Source: Floridanema aerugineum
GTDB taxonomy: Bacteria > Cyanobacteriota > Cyanobacteriia > Cyanobacteriales > Aerosakkonemataceae
Reading direction: 5' to 3'
DNA length: 64,000 nucleotides
NCBI RefSeq assembly: GCF_041929345.1
Contig: NZ_JBHFNQ010000206.1
Span: 1-64,000, forward strand
Numbering within the stretch: position 1 is the stretch's first letter; each line of letters starts with the position of its first letter. Positions 27,039 through 36,281 of the stretch are shown here, piece after piece. The notes under the pieces are model-generated. The model worked only from the letters and a program-made list of their open reading frames with translations, was not told the DNA's origin and ran no database searches. The translations under genes were made by a program, and so were the position numbers.

Positions 27039-27099
27039 ATTTGTACCGATATTTACGGTCATAACCTGAATAAAAAATTCATACTAGGAGGATTTGGAT

Positions 27100-29397
27100 A
27101 TGTTGGAAATACTAAATTCAGCTCTTCAAGTTTATAAACTGAAGCCTATTAAAGAATATCAGACCGAACAAGAATCAGATGAACGGAAACCCTGTATCGT
27201 TTTTTTTTCCGAGGAAGATAGAGTTTCTTTACTGTGGGCAACGAGTAAAATTTTGCCTGAATGTGCATTTATAGTCACTGAACCCACTTGGGTAAGAGTT
27301 GAGCAAGAAGGTAATAAATCTGTTTTATATCTCCTTGAAGGGATTGGCATGAATGAATTTGGTCAATGTTTTCACACCAAATTCACAACTCCTAAAAAAA
27401 TAACTTTTATCTGTAACTTTTACACCGAGGAATCTTACAAGTTTGACGCCCCCATCCTCCAAGAAAGGGCTAAAAAATTTCAGTTTTATGAAACCCTGGC
27501 GGATTGCCCGATGTCAAGTGGCATAGAACTAGAAGAATATACCGATGACAAATTGCATACTCGCTTACTTGCGGCTGCCAGAGATGTCAATGTACCCCAG
27601 ACGATGGCTTTTGGCTTCTCTCTAGAAAGATATAGCCATCATCCTATTAATTCAAAAGTTAAGTTAATTCCCCTATCAAAAAATATCTCCGATGATGAAA
27701 TCCGAGACTATCTGACAGCGTTCCCGCCTTATAGATTTGTGATAAAGCCTTCAAATTTAATGGGAAGTATGCTATGCACGATTGAGTCAAAGGATAACTT
27801 AGATCGGGCTGTTGAAAACTTTAAAAAATGCCTGGATTCACTTCAGGACAATGATTGTTTACTTGTAGACGAATTTATCGATTCAAGCATTAACGATAAC
27901 TGCAACCTTGGTGCAAGGTTGAGAGTATTGGTAACCCGCCGCCCCAATAATATTGTCGAGACTTCCGGCATTATCTGTAATCTAGGATATCTTGACAAAC
28001 CAATCAGTGGGGCTACCTCTAAAAGTTTTTCAATCGACTATCTGTGTAATGTACTGCAATTAACGAACGACCAGAAAAATCAACTGCTTGACAAAATCAA
28101 GCGATTAGGTGAAGCAGTACTGAAGTCTATTATTGACTATGAAACACAGCATTTAACCCATGTCCCGCCAAATAAACAAACAGATTTCATTGGCTTAGAT
28201 GTTTTTGTAAAACAACATGGGGGTCAATTAGAACCATTTCTCATTGAAGTCAATAGCCATAACTGCGAAGGAAATTTACAGGTCTATGAAGTACAGCATT
28301 CTCCTAACAGGACTGACATCCTTGATAAATGGGTGGAAACGATGTTGTATCGCTCATATCACTATATGCTCAAAGGCAAGAATATATTGATTATCGGCGG
28401 GGGAGACTACTCAAAACGGAGTGATTTTGAATTTGCCCAACAAGTAGGACTTAATATCATTCTGATAGATGGCAATCCTAACCATTTTGCTGTTAGTTAT
28501 AGCAGCCAATTTTTCAATATTGATATCAACTTCTCTACCAAAGACCTAAAAAATGCCCTAGCAATTGTGGAAGTTGTTCGTAAACATGGCATCCCTGTAG
28601 ATGGTGTAATTACATTTTGTGAAGCGTATGTCCCTTTATCTACTTTGGTAGCTAGCTTTTTAGAGAAACCCGCGAATGACTACCTCTCTGCAAGCATTGC
28701 TCAAAGCAAGTTTCTCACTTATAAACAAAGTTTATCCTATAATCAGGATAATCTAGCTTATGAAGATTTAGTCAAGTCCGATTTTGTTGAAGTTTTTGCT
28801 TTGAAGGATGTAACGGATATTCCACCACACTACTATCCTTTGGTAATTCAGTCAGATAGTGGAGCTTGTGCTTCTGGGGTAAAAGTCATTCAAACAGAAG
28901 AAGAATTAAGAGCTAAGTTTGAAGACTATAAAACCTCTCTCCAAACTCTGACACCTCAAGGGGATTCGGTAGGGGTTAACTCCGAGATAATCGTCACCCC
29001 TTACTTTGAAGGTTCTCAACACGATATTACTCTAATCATTTCTGATGGTGAATTGCTTGCTGGTTATGTAACCGATAAGGGACTAAATACGCCTGACATT
29101 AGTCGCGAAACAACAGCCATAATGCCGAGTTCGGTAGACAAAGAACTGCAAGAAAATCTGGTTCAATCAGCCTGGAATGCTTGTCACAAGATTAATTTAA
29201 AGGATGGTGTTTTTCAGGTAGAAGCCATCCACACCCTCTTGGGAGTGAAAATTCTAAAAATTCATCCCCATATTTCTGCATCTGATGTTGATGAATGGCT
29301 GTTTAATGTATGGGATGTAAACCTTATCCTCTATAAGTACCTGATAGCCTTTGGTATCAAGCCATTCATTAATAAAAGCAGTTTACCTCGACTCTAA
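27100..29397 (+). CDS. Carnosine synthase-like (ATPGD1) double ATP-grasp protein, C-terminal site degenerate
   Basis: 765 residues. ATG 27100 has AGGAGG eight bases upstream and aligns with the paralogue start (MLEILNSALQVYKL). N-terminal half: an ATP-grasp-like region ending in FLIEVNSHNCEG (E.N kept). C-terminal half resembles animal carnosine synthase 1: NILIIGGGDYSK, VDGVITFCEAYVPL, GSQHDITLIISDGELLAGYV. In family members and in the paralogue at 32177 the metal-binding motif is EIN.R; here it is KIHPHIS (about residue 719), and FNVE is FQVE. The second active site is thus probably dead, and the protein may be regulatory or use only the N-terminal site. It ends about 90 residues earlier than the paralogue. 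Confidence 0.8.
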   Translation: MLEILNSALQVYKLKPIKEYQTEQESDERKPCIVFFSEEDRVSLLWATSKILPECAFIVTEPTWVRVEQEGNKSVLYLLEGIGMNEFGQCFHTKFTTPKKITFICNFYTEESYKFDAPILQERAKKFQFYETLADCPMSSGIELEEYTDDKLHTRLLAAARDVNVPQTMAFGFSLERYSHHPINSKVKLIPLSKNISDDEIRDYLTAFPPYRFVIKPSNLMGSMLCTIESKDNLDRAVENFKKCLDSLQDNDCLLVDEFIDSSINDNCNLGARLRVLVTRRPNNIVETSGIICNLGYLDKPISGATSKSFSIDYLCNVLQLTNDQKNQLLDKIKRLGEAVLKSIIDYETQHLTHVPPNKQTDFIGLDVFVKQHGGQLEPFLIEVNSHNCEGNLQVYEVQHSPNRTDILDKWVETMLYRSYHYMLKGKNILIIGGGDYSKRSDFEFAQQVGLNIILIDGNPNHFAVSYSSQFFNIDINFSTKDLKNALAIVEVVRKHGIPVDGVITFCEAYVPLSTLVASFLEKPANDYLSASIAQSKFLTYKQSLSYNQDNLAYEDLVKSDFVEVFALKDVTDIPPHYYPLVIQSDSGACASGVKVIQTEEELRAKFEDYKTSLQTLTPQGDSVGVNSEIIVTPYFEGSQHDITLIISDGELLAGYVTDKGLNTPDISRETTAIMPSSVDKELQENLVQSAWNACHKINLKDGVFQVEAIHTLLGVKILKIHPHISASDVDEWLFNVWDVNLILYKYLIAFGIKPFINKSSLPRL

Positions 29398-29572
29398 TCA
29401 AAAATTTCAAAAATTGCCAGCAATAAGCGTCTTAAATATTGATTATACTCAGGCAATATTTGGTGATTTGGTCAAAGTCAAATGTAATTTGGCTGCGATT
29501 CAACTTCGAGAAAGAACGGGTTTTCAATAGTTTCACTTTGTTTCAAGTAGGTTTACTACTAATTCAACATTT

Positions 29573-30772
29573 ATGTCAAATTATCAAACAGTTAGAGTGT
29601 CAAACCTGCGGGGTGGCTCTGAAGATTTAGGGAAAGGGTTTTGGCAGCAATGGCAGCAGTATCAAGATTATCTTCACCGTTGCTGCATTAAGTGGATGGG
29701 GGGGAACCCGACTGATGCTGAAGATGCCTTGAGTCGAGCGATGCTGAAAGCTTGGGAAAAGGTGCAAAAGTACGCGGGGGAAATTTTTAATTTTAAGGCA
29801 TGGCTGACGACACTGACTCGCAATCTGTACGTGGACATTTATCGTGAACGCAGTCGGGGGGCGAATCGAGTTGAGGATATAGAAGGTTACGCTTCTTGTG
29901 AGGAGCAAGGACTAGTATGGAGTGAGGATACGCCAGAAATTGCAATGGAGACTGACGAGAAAAGGATTGTGATTCGTTGTGCCATTGATAACTTACCAAC
30001 AAAGCTGCGCGAGACGTTTATCCTGCATTTTTATCAGGAATTGTCTTATCTAGAAATAGCCCAACAGCAAGAGATTTCCTACCAGAATGTCTGCAAACGC
30101 ATTTCCCAGGCACGAAAAATTTTGCGTGAGGAGTTGAGGGGATATTTTATCGAGGAGGAGAGGACGGATACGGATAAATCTGTTCCACCGACTGCAACGG
30201 AGTCGGCAATTGGGGAAATGTCCGAGGGGAATGCGCCAGTTGAAGCAACTGTGGGCGAGACGGTGACATTATCCGTTGCGGTGGAGGAAGTGGAGAGTGT
30301 TGGGGATGAGGAAGCGATCGAGGTAGCACCTGATGTGCAGCACTCTGAGTCGGCTTCTGCTGCGGCGACTAATGAAGGGAAGTTAGAGATAAGAAGTGAT
30401 AGTTTTCGGTGTGTTGAGTTGGCGCTGGGTGAAAGGCTGCTTGCACCGATTTTGGCGTTGGCACAATTTGAGGAAGAAGCTGGAAGTTGGGGGAATTCCT
30501 GTCTGGCGGTGCTGTGGAGGCAACAACAGCTTCAGGTGGGGAAAGTTGTGGGAGGATTTGTGCGATCGTCCCGCTCTCCTCCTTTGTATCGTATTCCTTA
30601 TTTTCAATTCTTTGTCAAGAGTCTGTCGGGGATGAGGATGAGGGTTGAGAGCAAAAAGCAGATTCACAACAAGCAAGATGGAAGCGTCACAAAGTTGTGT
30701 GTGAAGAGAAGCAAAAAAACTAAGGATTTAAAGAGAATATGCACGAACTTAAAACAAATTCGGTGGTTATAA
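29573..30772 (+). CDS. ECF-like sigma-70 family factor with long C-terminal extension
   Basis: 399 residues. Region 2 is at about 45-110 (NPTDAEDALSRAMLKAWEKV, FKAWLTTLTRNLYVDIYRER) and region 4 at about 145-190 (LPTKLRETFILHFYQELSYLEIAQQ, YQNVCKRISQARKILREEL). A Glu/Val-rich linker and a C-terminal domain (AGSWGNSCLAVLWRQQQLQV) follow; the last ~60 residues are very basic and may be extra sequence past a lost stop. Probably a cluster-specific transcription activator. The start is ATG 29573 without a clear ribosome-binding site. The stop TAA overlaps an ATG (TAATG) of the next frame. Confidence 0.8.
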   Translation: MSNYQTVRVSNLRGGSEDLGKGFWQQWQQYQDYLHRCCIKWMGGNPTDAEDALSRAMLKAWEKVQKYAGEIFNFKAWLTTLTRNLYVDIYRERSRGANRVEDIEGYASCEEQGLVWSEDTPEIAMETDEKRIVIRCAIDNLPTKLRETFILHFYQELSYLEIAQQQEISYQNVCKRISQARKILREELRGYFIEEERTDTDKSVPPTATESAIGEMSEGNAPVEATVGETVTLSVAVEEVESVGDEEAIEVAPDVQHSESASAAATNEGKLEIRSDSFRCVELALGERLLAPILALAQFEEEAGSWGNSCLAVLWRQQQLQVGKVVGGFVRSSRSPPLYRIPYFQFFVKSLSGMRMRVESKKQIHNKQDGSVTKLCVKRSKKTKDLKRICTNLKQIRWL

Positions 30773-31266
30773 TGGCACCTGACTCTGACAGGCACAACAA
30801 GATAGTAAACCAGCTTATTCAACACAACAGGGTGAAAGGCCACTTTTTGTTTAAAGACATACAAAAAAGTGTACCATGGACAAAAGTCGGCATTGAATTG
30901 ACAAGTCAAGCCGAAACGAACGACGATGCCATAAAAGGATATGTGGATCGAGTGATTGGATTACTCCCAGACTCAGGTTACAAAGGAGTAGTAGTAGATA
31001 TGGAGTTAGGGAGAAATCCCAATTTTACGTTAGGGCAGATGGGGGTAATACCAGAGAAAGTAATAAACACATTAAGTGAGCGAACGGATGCAAAACAAAT
31101 TGATTGTTTGATATTCAGTAACAGTTTTGTGCGGGACGGAGACATAATGAAACATGGAATCTCTTCTAGTTGGCACAATAAATTCAGAAATATGTACGTT
31201 TATTACTGGGACGGGAAAAATGAAAGCCCAGAATGGATAGATGGATCGTATTTTAAACAAAATTAG
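30739..31266 (+). CDS. Hypothetical protein in biosynthetic cluster
   Basis: 175 residues (164 if the start is ATG 30772, which overlaps the sigma gene stop as TAATG). Soluble, alpha/beta (YKGVVVDMELG, IDCLIFSNSFV), with no family recognised and no signal peptide. The codon use is purine-rich like the astacin-like gene at 35212 and unlike the AT-balanced ATP-grasp genes, suggesting separate acquisition. Likely co-transcribed with the sigma factor gene. Function not inferred. Confidence 0.55.
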   Translation: MHELKTNSVVIMAPDSDRHNKIVNQLIQHNRVKGHFLFKDIQKSVPWTKVGIELTSQAETNDDAIKGYVDRVIGLLPDSGYKGVVVDMELGRNPNFTLGQMGVIPEKVINTLSERTDAKQIDCLIFSNSFVRDGDIMKHGISSSWHNKFRNMYVYYWDGKNESPEWIDGSYFKQN

Positions 31267-31567
31267 TAAGGGACAAGAAAAAAGGTGCGATTGTTCTTTA
31301 GTCAATACCAAGCCCGAAGAACGGCACCATAAAGTATAAAAGGGGAATTTCCGAAACGGTTCCAACTGTGATCGCTCCTTCCGCATCCTCCCCTAACTCA
31401 AACCGCGCCACCTTCAAACACTAGGGCGCGAACCGATACCTCAGCGATCGCTTCTCTTAATTTTGGAAGGTGATCGCTTTTTGGTTGAGATGGATATGAA
31501 GGGGTGCGATTACAGTTAGTAGAGTTTGGGGATGAGAGTGCCGAAGATGACTACCAAAAGGAGTAAT
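31267..31567. other. Intergenic region before panD
   Basis: A 301-bp spacer with several GCGATCGC or near-HIP1 sites and phrases shared with the spacer at 36590-36830 (for example gagtttgggga, ggtgcgat, tcgctttttggttga against tcgttttttggttaa). This suggests a short, dispersed non-coding repeat. No gene is seen. The last 20 bases (from about 31548) recur before the relic at 41046. Confidence 0.4.
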
Positions 31568-32068
31568 ATGGCTACAATTAGACTCATGCACGCTAAACTT
31601 CATCGGGTCACAGTGACCAATGCCAAGCGCGATTATGTGGGCAGTATCACCATTGACCAAGAGTTATTGGAGAAAGTCGGAATACTGCCCCTCGAAGAAG
31701 TAGAGATAGTCAACATTAGTAACGGCAACCGTTGGTCAACCTATGCTCTGCCAGGAGAGGCAGGAACAGGTTGCATTTGTCCCAATGGTGGGGGAGCGCT
31801 TCTGTGCCAGCCTGGGGACATCCTGATTATATTCTCCTACGAGTGGTGCGATCGCACTGATGTATTACGCACAGGGCATACAGCGCGGGTTATTGTTGCA
31901 GATGAGCAAAATCGCTGTAAAGAATTTTTCCACCAAACCTTAACCCCTTGCGAGAACAAACTCCTATTTGACCCTTCGCAAGCCTTTACAGTTAAGAGTG
32001 ATACTGAAAGCGCCAGCTTTGATTTGAAGAACTGCTTTGAGTATAGCATCGGCAGTCCGAAACAATAG
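31568..32068 (+). CDS. panD: Aspartate 1-decarboxylase, PanD-like, with C-terminal extension
   Basis: 166 residues. The first ~120 match PanD: MHAKLHRVTVTNAKRDYVGS with the self-cleavage Gly25-Ser26 that makes the pyruvoyl cofactor, then SITIDQELLEKVGILP, NISNGNRWSTYALPGE (catalytic Tyr), and GGGALLCQPGDILIIFSYE. PanD makes beta-alanine from L-aspartate, normally for pantothenate. Here it sits 108 bp before a carnosine synthase-like gene, whose known animal relative uses beta-alanine, so a dedicated precursor supply is likely. The extra ~45 C-terminal residues are unusual. ATG 31568 is chosen for AGGAG five bases upstream; in-frame ATGs at 31526 and 31547 are possible. Confidence 0.85.
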   Translation: MATIRLMHAKLHRVTVTNAKRDYVGSITIDQELLEKVGILPLEEVEIVNISNGNRWSTYALPGEAGTGCICPNGGGALLCQPGDILIIFSYEWCDRTDVLRTGHTARVIVADEQNRCKEFFHQTLTPCENKLLFDPSQAFTVKSDTESASFDLKNCFEYSIGSPKQ

Positions 32069-32176
32069 AATTAGCAACTCTGGAATAATTTAGGGAGTTT
32101 TAATAAATTTTTAAAAATTCTCAAGAGTTCCTCGATTTGATTAGCTAACAGCCATTTCAGAAAAGTATAGTCAAAT

Positions 32177-34750
32177 ATGTTTGAGACACTCAACTCAGTT
32201 CTCCAAGCTTATAAGCTAAAGCCAATTAAGGAAGCTGAGGCGGAACTAGAATCAGATGAAAGCAAACCCTGTATTGTTTTCTTTACTTTAGCGGACGAAA
32301 GGCTTACATTACTTCTGGCCACAAGTAGAATTTTACCTGAAAGTGCTTTTATAGTAACTGAACCGACTTGGGTAAAAGTTATTCAAAAAGGGGATAAATC
32401 TGTATTATACATCCTGGAAGGGATTACCATGAATGAATTTGGTCAATGTTTTCATACCAAATTCAAAATTCCTCAAAGGATAACTTTTTTATGTAACTTT
32501 TGTACCGAAGCGGGTTTCAGTTTTTATGAACCAGTCCACCAAGAGAAGGCTCAAAAATTTCAGTTCTATGAAGGACTGGCGGACTGTCCGATATCAAGTG
32601 GTATAGAACTGGAGGTATATACCAATGATAAACTGCATACTCGCTTACTTGCTGCTGCAAGAAATGTAAATGTATCCCAAACGATGGTTTTTGGCTTTTC
32701 TTTAGAAAAATATAGCCATCATCCCGTCACTCCAAAAGTTCAATTGATTTCCCTATCTAGAAATCTTTCTAATGATGAAATCCGAGAATATCTGACGGCA
32801 TTTCCGGCTTCTCAATTTGTGATTAAACCTTCTGGAGTAAGGTGGATGGGAAGCCGACTATGCACTATTGAATCAAAAGATAATCTGGATAGGGCTGTTG
32901 AAAATTTTAAGAAATGTATGGATTCACTCCAGGACAATAATTGTCTGCTTGTGGAGGAATTTATCGATTCAAGTATTACTGATAATTGTAAGCTGGGTGC
33001 AATGCTGAGGGTGTTTGTGACCCGCCGCCCCAATAATGTTGTAGAAACATCTGGGATTATCTGCAATCTAGGTTATCTTGACCAACCCATCAATGGAGAT
33101 ACTTCCGAGAGTTTTTCAATCGACTATGTGTGTAACTTACTTCAGTTGACGAACGAGGATAAGAATCAGCTTGTTGAAAAAATTAACCGATTAGGTGAAG
33201 CGGTACTAGAATCTATTATTGGCTACGAAACGCAATATTTAACCCATGTCCTTCAAAACAAACAAACGGATTTCATTGGTTTAGATATTGTTTTGAGGAA
33301 TCACAAGGGTCAATTAGAACCGTTTCTAATTGAAGTCAACGATCGTGATTGCATTGGTACCTTGCAGCAATACGAAGTACAACATTTTCACAACAGGACT
33401 GACATCCTTGATAAATGGGTGGAAACGATGTTGTACCGCTGCTATCAATATATGCTAAAAGGCAAGAATATATTGATGATTGGAGGTGGAGGCTACTCAA
33501 AGCTGAATATTTTTGAATTTGCCAATCAAGTAGGTATCAATATTATTTTATTTGATAGCGATTCTCAACATTTCGCTGCCAGTTACAGCAGCCATTTTTT
33601 CAATATTGACATTGATGACCATAGCAAAGATATTGAAAATGCCCTAGCAGTTGTGGAAGTTATCCGCAATCATTGCATCAGCGTAGACGGCGTAGTTACG
33701 TTTTGGGAAGATAATGTACCTTTGTCCTCTTTAGTCGCTAGCTTTTTAGGTAAACCAGCCAACGATTATCAGAGCGCAAGCATCGCTAAAAGCAAGTTAT
33801 TGACTCATAAAAAAATTCTAGCTGATGAGTCTAGTAAACTAACTTATGAATGTCGAGAATTTTCCAATGGTGTAGATTTTCGAGTCTTAAATAATGTAGC
33901 AGATGTTCAGAATATTCCACAACATTACTATCCTTTAGTAATAAAGTTAGATACTGGAAGTGCTTCCTTTGGTGTAGAGGTAATTCAAACAGAAGAAGAA
34001 TTATTAGCTAAGTTTGAAGACTATAAAAGCTATATTCAAACCGCCACACAGTATGGTGCTGGGTTAAGTTTTAAGTATCAAATATTTGTCACGCCTTACC
34101 TGCAAGGGTCTGAACATGATGTTGACCTAATCATGTTTGATGGTGAGTTGGTAGCTGGTTATGTAACTGATAATGGACCCACTCTGTCTACTCTCTGTAA
34201 GGAAATGACGGCTATTATGCCTAGTTTACTGGACAAAGAAAAGCAAGAGAATTTGATTCATGCCGCCTGGAAAGCCTGCCACAATGTTGGATTAAAACAG
34301 GGTGTTTTTAACGTAGAGGCAATCTACACACCGCTGGGAGTAAAAATTTTAGAAATCAATGCTAGGATGGCTGGTTTTTATTTTCCTAAATGGGTATTTA
34401 ATATATGGGATATTAACCTTATCCTGTATTCCTACCTGATTGCTTGCGGTATCAAACCGTTTGTTAATAAAAACAGCTTCCCCCGTATATACCACAATGG
34501 TTTTCTCTGTTACGCCTCATTGCATAAGCATAGGATAAATGCAGCCAAGCTGAAAGAGTTGTCATCCGAGTCAGATTTCTATGTAATTGTTCTAGAGAAA
34601 GAAATACCTGCTGAAGAAAAATATGAAGTTCCCTATGCTTCTGTAGCGATTTGCTCTCAAAATATTGCAGAGGGGAAGCAGAAAATGAAGAGGTTTTTAG
34701 AGGAGCATTCTCTTAATAGGGAAGAATATAGGTTCATCTGTGAGGAGTAA
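32177..34750 (+). CDS. Carnosine synthase-like (ATPGD1) double ATP-grasp ligase
   Basis: 857 residues, close to the length of carnosine synthase 1. N-terminal ATP-grasp-like half ends in FLIEVNDRDCIG (about 385). C-terminal ATP-grasp: NILMIGGGGYSK, ASYSSHFFNIDIDD, VDGVVTFWEDNVPLSSLVA, GSEHDVDLIMFDGELVAGYV, TDNGPT, GVFNVEAIY, and intact metal-binding EINARMAGFYF (about 725), nearly the motif of the animal enzyme. Carnosine synthase joins beta-alanine to histidine with ATP hydrolysis, and the PanD gene just upstream could supply the beta-alanine. The amine partner is unknown. A ~90-residue C-terminal domain is missing in the 27100 paralogue. The two proteins are similar along their shared length. 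Confidence 0.88.
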   Translation: MFETLNSVLQAYKLKPIKEAEAELESDESKPCIVFFTLADERLTLLLATSRILPESAFIVTEPTWVKVIQKGDKSVLYILEGITMNEFGQCFHTKFKIPQRITFLCNFCTEAGFSFYEPVHQEKAQKFQFYEGLADCPISSGIELEVYTNDKLHTRLLAAARNVNVSQTMVFGFSLEKYSHHPVTPKVQLISLSRNLSNDEIREYLTAFPASQFVIKPSGVRWMGSRLCTIESKDNLDRAVENFKKCMDSLQDNNCLLVEEFIDSSITDNCKLGAMLRVFVTRRPNNVVETSGIICNLGYLDQPINGDTSESFSIDYVCNLLQLTNEDKNQLVEKINRLGEAVLESIIGYETQYLTHVLQNKQTDFIGLDIVLRNHKGQLEPFLIEVNDRDCIGTLQQYEVQHFHNRTDILDKWVETMLYRCYQYMLKGKNILMIGGGGYSKLNIFEFANQVGINIILFDSDSQHFAASYSSHFFNIDIDDHSKDIENALAVVEVIRNHCISVDGVVTFWEDNVPLSSLVASFLGKPANDYQSASIAKSKLLTHKKILADESSKLTYECREFSNGVDFRVLNNVADVQNIPQHYYPLVIKLDTGSASFGVEVIQTEEELLAKFEDYKSYIQTATQYGAGLSFKYQIFVTPYLQGSEHDVDLIMFDGELVAGYVTDNGPTLSTLCKEMTAIMPSLLDKEKQENLIHAAWKACHNVGLKQGVFNVEAIYTPLGVKILEINARMAGFYFPKWVFNIWDINLILYSYLIACGIKPFVNKNSFPRIYHNGFLCYASLHKHRINAAKLKELSSESDFYVIVLEKEIPAEEKYEVPYASVAICSQNIAEGKQKMKRFLEEHSLNREEYRFICEE

Positions 34751-35211
34751 ATTATTTTAATTCAATTGAGTCAGTCAAAACTCTATAAACAAGGCAATAT
34801 CGGGTTTATAATCTTTTCCCAAGTCAGCTGAACTCATGTGCATCCAACAAGCCTTCTAGTTCACCAAGCTAATACATAGTGGGTGGACAGGTTTAGCTCA
34901 GGCTTTTCGAGGCAAGAGTAGGGGAGTATTCAATTACAAACACTTTCCTATTGTAGAACGGGCAATAGTGTCTGTTGAGTTGATATATCTCAGGCAATGT
35001 TTTCTGTACTGGGCGAGGTTTTGCTGGCATTAGGAAGAGACGAAAGACAGAAGCAAAACACCCACTCCACGGGAAGGCAGGAGACGAGAACAACAGAAAA
35101 AACTCACAAAACACCAAAGAATTACGTCCTATTAATCAGAAAGAGACAGATGACAGGAGGAACCGTTCCTGCCTACGGAACCGAAGCAAAGTACACATAA
35201 AAGAAAAACCA
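34751..35211. other. Intergenic region with small ORF 34997-35200
   Basis: A 461-bp spacer between the second ATP-grasp gene and the metallopeptidase gene. From about 35030 the composition turns purine-rich, like the following gene. A 67-codon plus-strand ORF (34997-35200) ends in a Gly-Gly followed by a short tail (MTGGTVPAYGTEAKYT). It has no clear ribosome-binding site and I do not call it a gene, but it is the only leader-like small ORF near the exporters. The rest shows nothing recognisable. Confidence 0.3.
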
Positions 35212-36204
35212 ATGGTAAGAACAGTCAATGTAAAAGACGACCCGGAAAGAGACAAAGAACGGACGGAAAAAGCACAAAAAAACAGCAAAAGAAGGAACAA
35301 AAAGATGAGCGTCTACACAGCGATAGCAGAGAAAATGTGGCCGAAAAACACCTCAATACAGTACCGAATAAAACTGGACGAAGGAAAGCAAAAAACGGAC
35401 GTAGAGAGCTGGATCAAATACTTCAACGAAGCGATAAGCAAATCAGTCACCCTCCTCACCCCGATAGCAAGTGAAAAAGAGGAAGATGTGATGAAATTAG
35501 AGATCCCGCACCTTGTATTCCATTACACAAAGTCGGTTGGCCACTGCCCCATAGGAAAGCCAGCGAAAGGATTCAGCACCTGCGAATTTTTCGACAAGAG
35601 AACTTTTTATCACGAGTTGATGCACGGACTCGGATTCGCCCACGAACAGTACCATTACGCATACCCATGGGACAGGCACAACCCCCTAATCCTCAACGAA
35701 GCAAGCCTGAAAAGATTTCAATCAGCAGGAGAACTTAACACACTATACATTGAGGACCAACTAAGAGAAAATACACCGAACTACCGCCTCTACCAGAAGT
35801 TGAAAAAAGGATACAATAACGACGCCCAAGGGGCGGACGCACAAATCCTCCTGCTGTACGAGGGGCTCATGTCAGGGTCGTGGCAATACACACGAGACAT
35901 CGACCCCAAATCGATCATGATGTATCACGATAGTGCAAAAGACATCCTCATACCCGTGGACAGCCAAAGGGTGGAGAAACCGAGCCAAGCTGATATCAAA
36001 GCGGTACAGGAGAAGCTGCTCAACGCAGACGGTGAAGTTTGGAGAACGTACCCTTGGAATATGAACGAAGGAAGCGCACCTACCCCAACCTACACAGAAC
36101 CTAAAAAACAACATAAACCACAATACCAACTTGATGCAGAATTTAATGATAAAAATAAAGATAAAAGAGGAAGCCCTATTAAACCTCCCCGAAAATTAAC
36201 CTGA
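35212..36204 (+). CDS. Astacin-like (M12A) zinc metallopeptidase
   Basis: 330 residues. The zinc site YHELMHGLGFAHEQYH matches HExxHxxGxxHE of astacins with all three His and the following Glu. The Met-turn region is PKSIMMYHD (astacin SxMHY-like, with the Tyr zinc ligand). A basic, disordered N-terminus (1-32) and basic Pro-rich C-terminus flank the ~200-residue catalytic domain. There is no signal peptide, so it is cytoplasmic or exported by another route. A second start at Met32 is possible. Strong A/G bias on the coding strand sets it apart from its neighbours, suggesting transfer. Within the cluster it could trim a peptide product or leader; this is inference. Confidence 0.8.
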   Translation: MVRTVNVKDDPERDKERTEKAQKNSKRRNKKMSVYTAIAEKMWPKNTSIQYRIKLDEGKQKTDVESWIKYFNEAISKSVTLLTPIASEKEEDVMKLEIPHLVFHYTKSVGHCPIGKPAKGFSTCEFFDKRTFYHELMHGLGFAHEQYHYAYPWDRHNPLILNEASLKRFQSAGELNTLYIEDQLRENTPNYRLYQKLKKGYNNDAQGADAQILLLYEGLMSGSWQYTRDIDPKSIMMYHDSAKDILIPVDSQRVEKPSQADIKAVQEKLLNADGEVWRTYPWNMNEGSAPTPTYTEPKKQHKPQYQLDAEFNDKNKDKRGSPIKPPRKLT

Positions 36205-36281
36205 AACCCTTGTCCTGCTTGAGTCGATATTTAATTTCTGGAGAAGTCTATTAGAAAAGGCTCCCACTGACGCAACACGTC

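Noticed and set aside
25821..34750. Microviridin-type RiPP cluster with ATP-grasp ligases
   Set aside because: Microviridin ligases are about 325 residues with a different layout, and no precursor with the characteristic core is found.
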